A stretch of 64,000 bases of DNA. Origin: Nematostella vectensis. Lineage: Eukaryota; Cnidaria; Anthozoa; Actiniaria; Edwardsiidae. Position numbers and translations under genes: made by a program. The notes under the pieces were generated by a model. It was given only the letters and a program-made list of their open reading frames with translations. It was not told the origin of the DNA and ran no database searches. This document shows, piece after piece, positions 12,110 through 24,800 of the stretch. How positions within the stretch are numbered: the first letter of the stretch is position 1; each line of letters begins with the position of its first letter. Location of the stretch: assembly GCF_932526225.1 (NCBI RefSeq), contig NC_064036.1, forward strand, positions 13,757,181-13,821,180. The letters are read 5' to 3'.

Positions 12110-12915
12110 AGGTTTAGACAGTTTAGCATTAAGTGCTCGACTAGTCGTCAGATAGCAGGTGTGATCGTGTCGTCTAGGGGGAATGTTTAGATATTTTGCG
12201 GTGAGTCCTCGACAGATAACAAGTGTGGTCGTGTTGTCTAGGGGGGATGTTTAGACATTGTAGCGGTGAGTGCTTGACAGAAGACAAGTGTGGTCGTGTT
12301 GTGAAGGGGAATATTTAGACATTTTAGCGGCGAGTGCTTGACAAAAGACAAGTGTGGTCGTGTTGTCTAGGGGGAATGTTAAAACATTTTAGCGGTTAGT
12401 GCTCGACAGATAACAAATTTGGTCGTGTTGTGAAGGGGAATGTTTAGACATTTAAGCGGTTAGTGCTCAACAGATAACAAGTGTGGTCGTGCTGTCTAGG
12501 GGGAATGTTTAGACATCTTAGCGGTGAGTGCTCGACAGATAACAAGTGTGGTCGTGTCGTTAAGGGGAATGTTTAGACATTATAGACGTTAGTGCTCAAC
12601 AGATAACAAGTGTGGTCGTGTTGTCTAGGGGGAATGTTAGGACATCTTAGCGGTGAGTGCTCGACAGATATCAAGTGTGGTCGTGTCGTGAAGGGGAATG
12701 TTTAGACATTATAGACGTTAGTGCTCAACAGATAACAAGTGTGGTCGTGTTTTGAAGGGAATATTTAGACATTTTAGCGTTTAGTGCTCGAGAAATAACA
12801 AATGTGGTTGTGTTGTCTAGGAGGGATGTTGAGACATTTTAGACGTTAGTGCTCGGCAGATGGCACGTTTGGTCGTGCTGTGTTATGTTTTGAAGGGGAT
12901 GTAGTGGTTAGTGCT
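12110..12915. repeat. Minisatellite, about 62-65 bp unit, about 13 copies
   Basis: Units contain GTGCTCGACAGATAACAAGT, GTGGTCGTGTTGTCTAGGGG and GAATGTTTAGACATTTTAGC. Two sub-types alternate (TCTAGGGGG versus GAAGGGG), which suggests a higher-order dimer. Confidence 0.9.
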
Positions 12916-14900
12916 CAAGATAATTTATTAAGGGAAACTTTTTTATGGGATTTCCATGTATTTTGGACATCATGAAATTAGTCATCACATTCCCTTTCAC
13001 GGTTGCAATATTTCGCTAGTAGTGGTCGTACGCGACAAAGAAATCAGGGCCGTAGCCCGTGGAGGTGGGGCACTTGGGGCACGTGCCCTCCCAATAGTTT
13101 TTAAAACTAGAAGTTCTCGTAATGGAGTGAAGTGCTCGAGCTCATAGATTGGTTGGTCATTCAATTGCAAGGGTTAAATTTATAATCTTTTAGATTTGTG
13201 TGGGGCAGTTTCACATTTTCCATAAGCCAGATTTATGCAAGACCCCTTTTCTTTGCAGCCACTGTTAGTGTGATCAATAACCCTTTGTTTAAGGGTTTCT
13301 CTGTTTAATTTATAAGATAAATAGAACAAAAACAAATTGCTTGTAGTCTTATTTGATTAAACAAAAGAAATTATTTAATTGAAGGTATTGTATGTCTAGA
13401 AAAGGGAAGGTGAAGTTTGATAACCCTTATAAACAATCTGACTAGCTGTGGTGGGGATGTGCAGTCATAGATATTATGGAAAGTAAAGTAAATTTAAAAA
13501 AAGACTGCCTTTTGGTGGTTGAGTGGGAGGGGCACAACCCGTGTGCCCACCCCGAGCTGCATGCCTGTACATACCCAGTAAGCTATTTGGGTCTAAGTGG
13601 TGGCCACTTAATTGCTATTGAAAAAATTACTGCTCATGTGTTAACATATAGTGAACTATATAGAATTTATGATCTCCTGCTTCTCCCTAACAATAGCTTC
13701 TGCATGTAAGTACACTGCAGTATTCACTGGAGCCCACTGATTTCGAAAAAATTTCTTTGTCTCCTCCTTGGCTGTGTTTGTCTTGGTTTAAAATAATGAT
13801 GTAGCAATCAATTTTTTTTTTTTTTTGGATAATAATTTGCAATCATAGTAGTTCTGGACTGGACATTCTTGTGGAAAAATAGACTGAAAATATCAAATAC
13901 TGCAAACCCAGTATCAAATAAAAAAAATATGTCTATATCACGATTCGGATTTCATTAACAATTATTCAAGTTTGGGGGATGTTACGAGCGGATGTGCTCT
14001 CCTAATCAATTAAATGAGTAATACTCAAAAAAATAATACTTAAAGTTTTTTTATTAGACTGTACATCATATATTGTTGCGCCCTAGGGCTCTCAACTTCA
14101 GTTTATATTTCCGTGTAATATCCAAGACAATACACCCTTTACACAGTCATGCATATATATATATTCAAACAATTATTCTTAAGTTACTAACTCATCAAGT
14201 TTTATTGTAAGGAATCTAAACAGCAGAGGGCGCAAGGGCGTAGGAGGACAAGACCAAAACTACTTGCATGCTTTATACTAAAAATCTTTAAAATGTGACA
14301 AAGCTTGTCAAGCAACATTTCAACAAGTGTAAGAAAGAAAAACAATTCTTCATAAAATAACCCTATATGCAGATACTGTAGCTATAATAATCAAGGTTTA
14401 TTACACCTCCTATCACTGACCTGGTGAAAACCCGAACAGGTAGGGATTTTAACCTGGTGGATTTGTTTGTGCCTCCCCGGGAAATTGTTCCGAAATAACT
14501 GTTCACCTGTGCTCCTTTCTAATTCAGCCCTATTAGAATGAACCTGTCGGACTTAATACCATCAAATATCAAATAACTATAGTACCTCTTCAGCCTCTTC
14601 GGGGTATAAAGTGAGTGCGTGGGCAACTTCGACAGACAGTGAAACGGCTAAAATATACTCGAATCAAATGCTTTCTTTAAAATCTCCATACACTTTCATT
14701 TTTATCTCTTGTCGTTGTACTCATTTTTGACGTCGTCGCTAAAACTTTTCTAATGAGTATAAAACAGTCGTAACTAATCTTTTCTAATCGTAACCAATCT
14801 TTGCTGAACGGAGCAAGTTGTTGCCAGAGGTCAATCACGATTGCTGACGATCAGACTGTAGCCTCGAAACGTCTGTAAAATAAGACTTCCTTATTGCTTA
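12916..14900. other. Noncoding stretch
   Basis: No gene recognised. A segment near 13050-13110 (GGGCCGTAGCCCGTGG, then GGGGCACGTGCCCTCCC) looks like a transposon terminus, but I found no partner end. A 77-codon plus-strand frame at 13476-13709 has no recognisable content. Confidence 0.35.
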
Positions 14901-14913
14901 CACCCATTTGTTG

Positions 14914-16398
14914 TTAGTACCGTTCGTTTACACAGACCTCAAAGGGTCTTGGGAAGTGATTCATGCCCACCTCCCCCTCTAGGTCAGGCACAGGGTACCC
15001 GGGAGGGCTGGTGAATGTCAATTGGTGCAGAAGTCTTGAAGTGACGAGGAACAGTTCCTTCTTCGCTAAAGACTCTCCGCTGCACACTCTTCTCCCGGCG
15101 CTGAACGGAAGGAAACTCTTGATTCCCGCCACGTCCACCAGTTTGCCTTTTGCGTCCAGGAATCGCGTTGGGTCGAACCGGTAGGGCTGGTCCCAGTATC
15201 TCTCGTCGTGGTGCATCTGCCAAACGTTGAACATTATGACCGTGTCCTTGGGGATGCTGTAGCCATGGAGATGGGAGTCGCACGTGGCTTTATGCGGCAG
15301 GCTCAGATGCGTGACGGTGCAGTAGCGGTGGACCTCGGTGATCACGGCCTCGAGGTAGTCCAGCCTTTCACGGTCTTCAAGGGTGGGTAGCCTGTGCCGG
15401 CCAACGACACAGTCGAGCTCATTTTGGATTTTCTTTTGAACATCTGGGAAGTTCACCAGGCAGGCGATAAACCAACGTAGTGTGGTTGTCATAGTTTCGG
15501 CGCCCGCAGAGAAGACGTCAGCGATGGTCATGATCAGGTGATCTTCAGTGATCATGTGATGCACAGCCTCGTTTTCCTGCACTGCTTCAAGTCTCGCTTT
15601 CAACAACGCATCAGTGAAGTCGCGGATGTTACTACTGTTGAATGTCGCTTTATGTTGGCTGAATTTTTGGTCCAGAATTTTGCCCTGGACGTCGCGAACG
15701 TAATAGAAATCTCTAGCCTGTTGCGTGGGTAGTTTGAGGAGCCAGGGAAATATGTTAACGAGCGATACTGGGCTGAGGAGACGGAATCCCAACTGGTTAT
15801 AGTGTACAACTTGCAGGAATTCCGGGTCATTCATTGAGTAGCAGCTGCCAAACACCATGTTACAGATGACGTTGAGGATGGTGAGGAACAAATCGTGTTT
15901 TGGATCAATAGGGTTTCCATTTGCGGCCTTCAATCTCTTGATCAGCCCATCGACTTCCTCGCAAACTTGTCCCTCAAGACGTGGACTGTAGAGTCGCAGA
16001 GCTGTGTGAACTAGCTTGCGCTGCCATTTAAGCGTAGGACTTAAATCTGCCATGGCCAAATCCTTGCATCCCCGTGTAAAGAAATCACCAATGAAGCTGT
16101 AAGGTCTACCTGAGAAGTCATCCTTGCGTAGAACGAGAGCCTCGCGCGCGATGGCCGCGGAACCGACTACCACCACGCGGTTGCCTTGCAGATATAGCGT
16201 GTAAATATCCCCATAGTGCTTTGCGAGCTTGCTAAAGCCCAGGTGGATGTTTGGCATTGAGCCCCAGATATCAAGCATGTTGCCAAGCAACGGTAAGGGA
16301 GGAGGGCCTGGGGGGAGATTTGCATCCTGTTTTTTGCGCATGACAACAGCGATCAAAAGCGTCAGGCCAACAGCAAATACTGCACCCTCTACCAGCAT
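14914..16398 (-). CDS. Microsomal cytochrome P450, CYP2-clan type
   Basis: A complete intronless P450 of 494 residues, a normal length for the family. It has an N-terminal membrane anchor (residues 3-20) followed by a basic stop-transfer stretch and the proline-rich hinge PPGPPPLPLLGN at 29-40. The I-helix shows AGAET, the K-helix ExxR appears as EVHR, a PERF-like FDPTRF follows, and the haem loop is FSAGRRVCSG with Cys439 as iron ligand. Family knowledge: such enzymes sit on the ER and oxidise lipophilic substrates using electrons from P450 reductase. Overall spacing resembles CYP1/2/17-like sequences; the substrate cannot be inferred. The frame is open 60 bases further upstream, but the first ATG is at 16398. 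The sequence before it (TTTTTAG upstream) would allow an intron in the 5' UTR. Confidence 0.95.
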   Translation of the reverse strand: MLVEGAVFAVGLTLLIAVVMRKKQDANLPPGPPPLPLLGNMLDIWGSMPNIHLGFSKLAKHYGDIYTLYLQGNRVVVVGSAAIAREALVLRKDDFSGRPYSFIGDFFTRGCKDLAMADLSPTLKWQRKLVHTALRLYSPRLEGQVCEEVDGLIKRLKAANGNPIDPKHDLFLTILNVICNMVFGSCYSMNDPEFLQVVHYNQLGFRLLSPVSLVNIFPWLLKLPTQQARDFYYVRDVQGKILDQKFSQHKATFNSSNIRDFTDALLKARLEAVQENEAVHHMITEDHLIMTIADVFSAGAETMTTTLRWFIACLVNFPDVQKKIQNELDCVVGRHRLPTLEDRERLDYLEAVITEVHRYCTVTHLSLPHKATCDSHLHGYSIPKDTVIMFNVWQMHHDERYWDQPYRFDPTRFLDAKGKLVDVAGIKSFLPFSAGRRVCSGESLAKKELFLVTSRLLHQLTFTSPPGYPVPDLEGEVGMNHFPRPFEVCVNERY

Positions 16399-16459
16399 CG
16401 CGCCCCGACAAACACTAAAAAGTGAAAACACGCAAATATTAGTACTTTGTAGATACAAT

Positions 16460-19400
16460 TATACTGCGGCTTTTCCATTTTTACGTGCGCGCCTACTTCT
16501 TGTCATTGTTTACGACTCTTATGCGGTAGTCTTTCTTGTTTTTAAGAGATTGAGTTGGCAAAGGAAAGCTCAATACTTTTGTATGAAACAAAGATACAAC
16601 TATTTTGTTACCAGTAAAGAATGATAATTTAAGAATATATAATATCGAATAAATAGGTAGTATTTAGACAAGTATAAACTGGCCTTTTAACCTCAAACAA
16701 TAACGCTGAACATATTACTAACAGGCAATTCTTTGACCACAATTACGCAAGCTGTAGGTGTGTCAATACTATACAAGCTCCCCTATCGTTGTTACGCGTG
16801 CTACTAGTGTGCTTATAGCTACACAAGCTTCACTGCTTTCCTATCATTGCCATGAATAGGTGGTAATGATAGTGGCCTAGACTTCAGACACAGATGCTAG
16901 ACTAAAATATCCACTAAATTTCCCCAAGTTAAACTCGCTGGATAAATTGCTTAATAATAGCTACGATCATATGATAGGGAATGCCATGTTAATAGTGCGG
17001 CGAGAATGCTAAAAGTGAGCGCTTGAGCTGTTAAAATTTAGAACATAGAGCAGCACAATTTCTGCTCCTTTATGTTTCTCGTATTTGGCTTATGTATCTT
17101 TGCAGGTGCGTTTGTAAATACTGCAGGCAATGGCTTACGGATTAAATGCACTATCTAACCGCACAGCACATCTTCTCCGCTGTGCCCAAAGACACCTATC
17201 GAGAGCACGAATTTCTCCTCAGTAAGAACTTCTAGTTTAAAAATAGCAATGTTTGCCTGGAATACCCGCAAATAGGTTACGTGGGTGGTAAACTGACCGT
17301 ACTGAACGCCCACTAGAGTCTTTGAACTATATCTGTACATATTCTTATGTCTATTCAGGCGCCTTTTCACTGTCTGATTAAAAAAGGAGCAGTTTTGTCC
17401 CTACTGACGTTCTTCTCTCAATACATCACACTCTAGGGCGGTACAAACCTTTTGATAACAGCAAAGCGCAGCGCGTCTAGCAACAGAATGCAAGGGTCTC
17501 ACGGTTCAGCAGCTAATGTTCGTTTTTTCAATCTCTTATGTGAAGCGTTCAGTCTCCCTTTTTGACAACCAACAACTTTCATTAGCCATGGCGACTGCAG
17601 GAGCTTTCAAACCCATCCGACTCCAAGGAAACACATGCTTTAGATCCTTTTATGACCAATGGCCATAATGAAATTTAGCCTTTATTTTGATATGCGATAG
17701 AGCAGAGGGCACATCCGCAAACTAAAATGGGACGCAGTCGTTTACACGCCACTCGTACGAGGTGTGCGGATGAAACTCTACACTAGGGGTGTCAGTGCTG
17801 CCATGTGCTCGATTGTACAATGTGGTGCCGCAAAGACTCTCGCCACACACACATGAGATCACACCACACGTACCTCTCTACAACAAGGGAGGGGAGGGGG
17901 GTGACCCAATCAATCGAAGTGCTAACATGCACATAGTTCAATTTGAGTAAAACAGCTATATTAACCGAGCATAGCCAGTCAAGTGTTCATAGATATGAAC
18001 AGTGATGTGGAGATCTAATTTAAATATTCTAATTGTAGTATCATCACGCATCGACCGCTAGAAAACAAAACTTATCAGAGACGGAGATAGAATATAGACC
18101 AATGGAACCAAAAGGTAAACACGAGGTGTAAACAGTCTACGAATGGCAAGGGGGAGGGGGACAAGCCAGCGATCAATGGTTGCGGCAGTTCCTTCGTTCC
18201 AGCACTGGGCGATGCATAGCTCGCTTTTTGATGTTCTCCGCTAAGTAGCGCTTAACTAAATGACGGTCACACTTGGCCTCCAACGACGTTTACCATCTTA
18301 TAACCATGTACATGGGGTTCCATGAAATGGGAACGATTTACTAGTTCATGTCATCGCAATTGGTTTCCACCTTTGAAATACTATTGTTTTAAAGACTCTT
18401 CAAAACGTATTTTTAAAAACCTGAGTTTTATCAAACCAAATTTACTTTATTCTCTTATCAGGTAATTACCAGGGGGAAACGTAAAAGATTTCTCAAAGCA
18501 ACTTAACCGTATCCCTAACAATTTATTAATTTTCGTCATGCGTAGGCTAGGTACAACGGCGCTAACCACTTCAGTCAAATTTCTTGCACTTATTTTTGTA
18601 ATCACATTACTGCCTTTTTCGGACAAAAGTGTCACATTCAATGTACCGGTGAACTAGTGACACAAGAGATTTCACACAAACACGAAATGAATCAGAGAAA
18701 GCAAAAGGTGTGTTGCACCTCGTACCTCAAGAGAGATGTAGCCTGTAACAGCGGCGGGACATACAGCGAGTTATTACACAGCCCCATATCAACGGCAAAA
18801 CGGCTCGTAACAACGCGCTCAATTATCACGATCCCCCTTGTGGAGAAACATCGTACAAGTGCACAGGGTCTACAGGCCTCTGATTGGTTGAATCTGTACG
18901 AAATCTCAGAGAACTGACGTCGCTATTAGTCTACGCATCTCTGATTGGTTAACTTGTTCATATCGTGATATCTAATCCAGCGACGCGTTGTAGACCGCAA
19001 TGTCTCTAATCTCACCGCATGTAATGTACGGTAAGTGAGTGTGGTAATTCATAGAGCAAAAGATTGAAGTCTAATCCTGAACACCTAGGCGCAGCATGTG
19101 CGAGCACAATGAGAGGCCTCGCCAGTAAACACGATAGCTTTGGCTCGTTATGCAAGGTTGTTCTAGAAAGAATAAAGTATATTTACAAAGGACCAATACT
19201 GTTGACGCGAGCTGTCAAGTCACCAAAACAAGGATTCATTCGAACACATAATCACAGCTCAAACTTGAATAACTTGTCAAAACTAGAGCCTTTGATTCGA
19301 ATATCAGAACAGAAATCTGTTCAGGGATGTTCAACAAAGACAAATACCAAATTCTTTTTTAGGCTGTCTGTAAATTGTGCCTGGTTGCTGCCTACATAGC

Positions 19401-21045
19401 GACTACGCGACCTACACTTTTCCTATCGAAGCTGACACGCCTTTCTTGACCGTGCGAATAATAGCCAAACAAGGGCCAGCCATTAGGTTATCTGATGAAA
19501 GTTGGGTGATTTACTGTCATTACCAACAGAAAAACATGCACAAGTATTGTGAAATAGTCAGGTTACATATTCCTTTTGCCCTGATGAGAAGTACAGTATG
19601 TTCTAGTGAATCGTGGTTGTATATTTGGTCTGTTGTATGCTTTAAAAGCGTTACAAATATCGCAGTCCTATATAAACAAACGGGAAGTAATCAAAAGAAG
19701 GGGTCGAGTAGTAATTTAGCTTAAAACTATGATATGTCTAAAAATGCGTGTTTAAAGATGAAGTCTAACTTAGAAATAACAAATAACAAAAATGATTGTC
19801 TATACAAGAAACAGGACTGTACCACATCCTGATACAATAAACGTCAATGATTCAACAACGTATCACATGCAAAGAAAAATATACACATTTGTGTTCTCAC
19901 CTTTAGTTGTGCATAAACTTCAAGCTTTTGCTGATTTCTTCTTCTCGCGCCTTCAGCTTTAATGATCACCCACAAACTCACGGTATAAAGTGTGAAAAAT
20001 AAGCTTTCGATGAAAGCAGATACTGCCAGCTGAGTTTACTCAACTAAGCCAACACGAGAGATTCGTTATTGAAATTCACAGGTGGGGATGACAACCGCTC
20101 CTCCAATCACAAGACAGCTTGTCACTTGACGGGATTGAGATCAACGAGTCTGACTCATCATAATTCATAACTTCGGCTTACTAGCTTAGCACCCCCTTCC
20201 TCCTCGTAGAGCCCTCGTTCTCCATTTTTTGGGATGTTTCGCTTCTGTGCGCACGCAGTGCCAGGCGTGAAAAATCCATAAGCGTTCTTAGACCATATAG
20301 TTGAAATATTTTTATTGTACAGTCAAATTCGCAGATATTCCACCTATTGTTATAATAAATAACAACTCTTTTATTGAGTGAGTTGCGTTGAAAACTAGTT
20401 GAATTGATAACTCCTAAATGCGTGATGGTAAGAGCTAAGGATGTGTAGTATTGGGCTTCCTTGGGTGGATTTTGTAACTAGTTTCCATGGCTTCCACAGT
20501 GATAATAGAGAATAGATGATAGGATACTCCCCCCTCCCCTTCCCTTGGGCCGCTACGCAGGCTACAGTGATAAATGAACATGACAGATGGGATTAGCGTC
20601 CCTTTCTCTGAACCATTTGCAAGCTAAACTTTAGCATATACCTGTCTCCAAAAATGAAACATGTGAAATCTTAAAAAAATAAAGTACGATTGCTAAGTAA
20701 GAAATAAAGGGAGAATTGTCTGTCATTATGGGCTGTAACATTTCTCTAAGCTTTAGTTACTCGCTGCCTGTCTGCCTACAACTGGTTTCTATGGTTGCGA
20801 CTTGTCATTTGCTCGGTTCGGGTGGAGAGCATCGTAAACCTGGTGCTTGGCGCAATGCACTAGAGCTGCCATCAACTTGGCAAAACCTGTATCCTTTGGC
20901 TGGATGAAAAGAGATAAACAGAGTACAAAAAGGTCAACATCGACACTTACATATACCAATTTTAGCAGCTATTTTCTGAAGGCGAGGTAAATAGCGGGAT
21001 CGACATGGGCTTATAACTCGCCCCTAAAGACGGGATGAAGAGCAC
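16460..21045. other. Noncoding stretch
   Basis: No gene, RNA gene or mobile element that I can support. Open frames of 60-115 codons show no domain signature. This region would contain the P450 promoter at its left end. Confidence 0.4.
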
Positions 21046-21049
21046 ACAA

Positions 21050-21440
21050 GCCAGTCCTGGTCTTACCTCGCCTTTAGCAAATAACTCAGTCTACAACATA
21101 GCACGCAAGCCGGTCCCTTGCCTTTGGGAAATAACTCAATCCACACCAAAGCGCTTTACCACGCCCCCGCTATTACCTCGCCTTTAGCAAATAACTCAGT
21201 CTACAACATAGCACGCAAGCCGGTCCCTTGCCTTTGGGAAATAACTCAATCCACACCAAAGCGCTTTACCACGCCCCCGCTATTACCTCGCCTTTAGCAA
21301 ATAACTCAGTCTACAACATAGCACGCAAGCCGGTCCCTTGCCTTTGGGAAATAACTCAGTCCACACCAAAGCGCTTTAGCACGCCCCCGCTATTCCCTGG
21401 CCTTCAGCAAATAACTCAAGCTCCACACTCTGGTACTCCG
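21050..21440. repeat. 110-bp tandem repeat, about three and a half copies
   Basis: Units start CCTCGCCTTTAGCAAATAAC at 21066, 21176 and 21286, with a degenerate fourth near 21396. The first three are nearly identical, indicating recent homogenisation. The array lies just beyond the MICU1 3' end. Confidence 0.9.
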
Positions 21441-21473
21441 TCATCAATTATCAGGGACGATTAAAAACGACGA

Positions 21474-21487
21474 TTTATTATTTTATT
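21474..21487 (-). other. Candidate polyadenylation signals for MICU1
   Basis: Two AATAAA hexamers on the minus strand (TTTATT at 21474-21479 and 21482-21487) lie about 340 bp downstream of the MICU1 stop. Confidence 0.35.
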
Positions 21488-21528
21488 GCCTAGGTGCAAA
21501 GCAGAGGGCAAGTAATACACATACTGTC

Positions 21529-21673
21529 CATTGGCGTAGCCTGAATTTTTAAGGCCCTTTTTAAAGCCCTTTCAGGGCATTTTCTCCTGTGTTTTAGATA
21601 ATGTCTCATACATTTACTGTATTTTTGGCTGCTAGAAGGGGGGCCCTCGGCCACCCCCCTGGCTACGCCCCTG
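21529..21673. mobile_element. MITE with CAGGGGCGTAGCC termini, copy 1
   Basis: The right end CCTGGCTACGCCCCTG is the inverse of the degenerate left end CATTGGCGTAGCC. The interior, read inverted, matches the copy at 22771-22923 (CAGCAGCCAAA, then ACAGTAAATGTATGA). It would lie in the MICU1 3' UTR. Confidence 0.75.
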
Positions 21674-21826
21674 CTGTCACCTTTTAGCAGTAAGGGTCAT
21701 ATTTTTATCACCATAATAGTTTACTGGCTTTTCAAGAAGCATCCTCAAAGTTCGTTAGCGCATAAGAAAATGTGATTATTTGTGAGGATGATGCATGCGA
21801 GTTTGTTTACAACAATGAAAATGCTG

Positions 21827-24800
21827 TTAATGTTTTTGTGATGGGCAGGCAGGAAAAATACTACTGCCTCCAACAATTCCACTCGTCTCTTCCTCGATAA
21901 ACTTGGTGCTTTTAACAAAACGCTGATATATCATGTAAACCAAACTATCCTTTTTCTTTTTCCTTACGTTTTCCAGTCCTCTGACCAGTTGATTCTTCAT
22001 AACAGAAATGAACTCCTTGTGGCTTAGTTCTCCGTCACCTGAAACCAGAGGGATAGTTAGTTCTGTCAAGCACGACAACAAAAGGAAAACAGGGGTGAGG
22101 GGGGGGGGGGGGGGGGGGAGGGGAAAAACAACAAGCATGGCAAATAACAAGGAAAATAGGGCGTAGGGCAGGAGCAGGGTTATGTATATATATGTGTATG
22201 GAAATAGAATCGTCGAGGTTCCCTCGCTTGTGGGTAAAGTTTTGAGCCATATTTTCAAATGAAGATGATGACACACTTGCTTACAAGGAAGGTTTGAGCT
22301 ATATATTCAAATTAAGATGATGGCTCACTGGCTTGTAAGTAAGGCTTTAAGCTAATGTTCAAATAAAGATGATGGCTTACTTGCTTTCAAGGAAGGTTTT
22401 CAGCTAAATGTTCTAAAAGATGATAGTTCACATGCTTGCAGGGAATGTTTTGTGCCATGTCTTCAAATTAAGATGGCACAAGAAAGGTTTTGAGCTATAT
22501 GTTTTAAAAGATGATGGCTCACATGCTTGCCGGGAATGTTTTGCGAGCTTTATTAATTACTAAGATGATAATTCACACACTTGGTAGCTAGGGTCTGCGG
22601 GAAAGGCTCACCATTCTCGTCAAACATCTTGTACACTATATTCACCACATGGTCCTGAAGAGAGACTCCAGTAATGGTGCTGGCAACACGCTTGAAAGTT
22701 TCTGGCAGAAAAGAGTAGTGTCAGAACTTTCCTGAGCAACTTGCTAAAATGTTTCTAACGAACAGAGTAGCAGGGGCGTAGCCAGGTCTCAGGGGGCCAG
22801 GACCCCCCTTCCAGCAGCCAAACATACAGTAAATGTATGATACATTACTCAAAATACAGGAGAAAATGCAATATATGGGCCTTTTGGGGCCCACTCCTGT
22901 TAAAAATCCTGGCTACGCCCCTGAGTAGTCAGAACTACAGTATCCTGAGAAACACACTTGAATGTTTCTAGCAGAATAGAGTAGTGTCAGAACTATCCTA
23001 AGCAATTGGACCCTTCTTTTGCCCTGCAGTTTAACAGAGTAGTGTCAAAACTTTCCTGAGTAAATGGAACCAAATTCTTTAAGCGAGTTTATCAAGCAAG
23101 TGGGTTACAGGGTTACAATGTGGGTGACATGTAAGGGTTGAGTATCGAGGATGGAGGCATTTTGTCATATAACAGCCTGAAGGCACATGCTTATAACATC
23201 TATAACTAGTAAACTACAATTTGAAGAGAACGGGTTGGAGCAAAATGGACAACACTTAAAAATAGTTGACATTTTTGGTAAAAATTAAAGTAGGTTCAGG
23301 TTATCTCTAAGGGAGCAACACAGATGCTTTAGCAGGGCAATGAAGGTTCTTTTTCTTCCTTGAGAGTGCTCTAAGCAGAAAGCTTTCTTCAATCATTACT
23401 TTAACTAGCCTGGCAAAGTAATGCTCCAATAGCGAATGTTCCCTCCGTTTAGAAACGATTTCTCCATGCCTACATCAACCAAGTGGCACAAAGTTTAATT
23501 TTCCTATGAAGATCCTGATGCATGCAAAACCAAGCATGTGCCAAAAAGCTATAAGATTATAGTCAGCTAAGTTCTATAAGTTCCAAACTAGTAATTTTCT
23601 GATAGTACATTAACTTTAATGTTAATGGAGGTGCTAAGATTGCAGTTCTTTTGCTCATTTCTATTGAAAGTTAATAGTCTGATGGTCCATCACAAGTATT
23701 CATGGTTAATATCTAGTTTTCAACCTCATGTACTCATTAGTATTCAATTAATTAACCTCATTCATATTTAATTGGTTCATATCAAAACCTTCTGTTTCCC
23801 TGCTGATACTGTATATCAAGCCCTCCCTGTTCTTTAACAATCTAAATTATTCACAGGAATTTTAGTGGAATAAACGGCTTGTCAGAACAATGGAGAAGGC
23901 GTCAATCATGTAATAATCCTCATTTTGGTTATCATGCAATCATTCTGATCATGTAATAATCCTGATTTTGGTTATTAAAATAACCAGATTAAAAGTAAAG
24001 TAGTCAGAGTTAATTCAATCTTTGCTTGGCTCAATGGAAGATTCATTACCTGAGTCAATCGCTCTGTTGGCAGCCATGTAAAAACTAAGAGCAACTTCTG
24101 CTTCACTCAGATTCCTGAGAAATGTGAAGAAATCCACGTAGTCTTGAAATGTAACACCCTGAGATTAAAAAAGGTATTAAAATTTGGTATTAATTATATA
24201 TGAAATTTGCATGTTGCCCATGGGACTGTTTTTAATTATTTACAAAATAATATGCAGTGTTGTTTGCCATGTTGTTGTTTACCTGGGAATTTTCCTTGAA
24301 TGCTTTTTTAACTCGTTTTAGAATCTGCTGTTTCTTTTTCTCCTGGAAGCTTGAGTATGTTAGCAGCATGTCAGCAAACTCCACCTCTGATATTCGACCA
24401 TCCACTGGGTCATAGGCCACAAACTACAAAATAATAGTGAAATATTATATTAAGCACTATCAACAAATGTATACACCTATTACACACCAAGCTGATAGAT
24501 GAAAAGTTTTTTTTTTTTTTTGCAGAATTACACACAATGTGATTGACAAAAAAATAACAGGAATTTAAAGGCCAATAAGTGTGCATTTTGTCATGCCTTA
24601 CCATCTTTATACTAGAGGATGGGTAGCTAGGATTTCCCATAAGACTAGTTTTTCATCTGAAGTGAATTCGCCAACAAAATTTCTCACCCGGACGTTTCAG
24701 TTAGAGGTAGGATTAAATTAAGGTGTGTCAACTTTTTTCCTTGAAAAAGGGCAATAAATCAATAAAACAAGAATTCATTCCATGAATTTTCCAATTAAGA

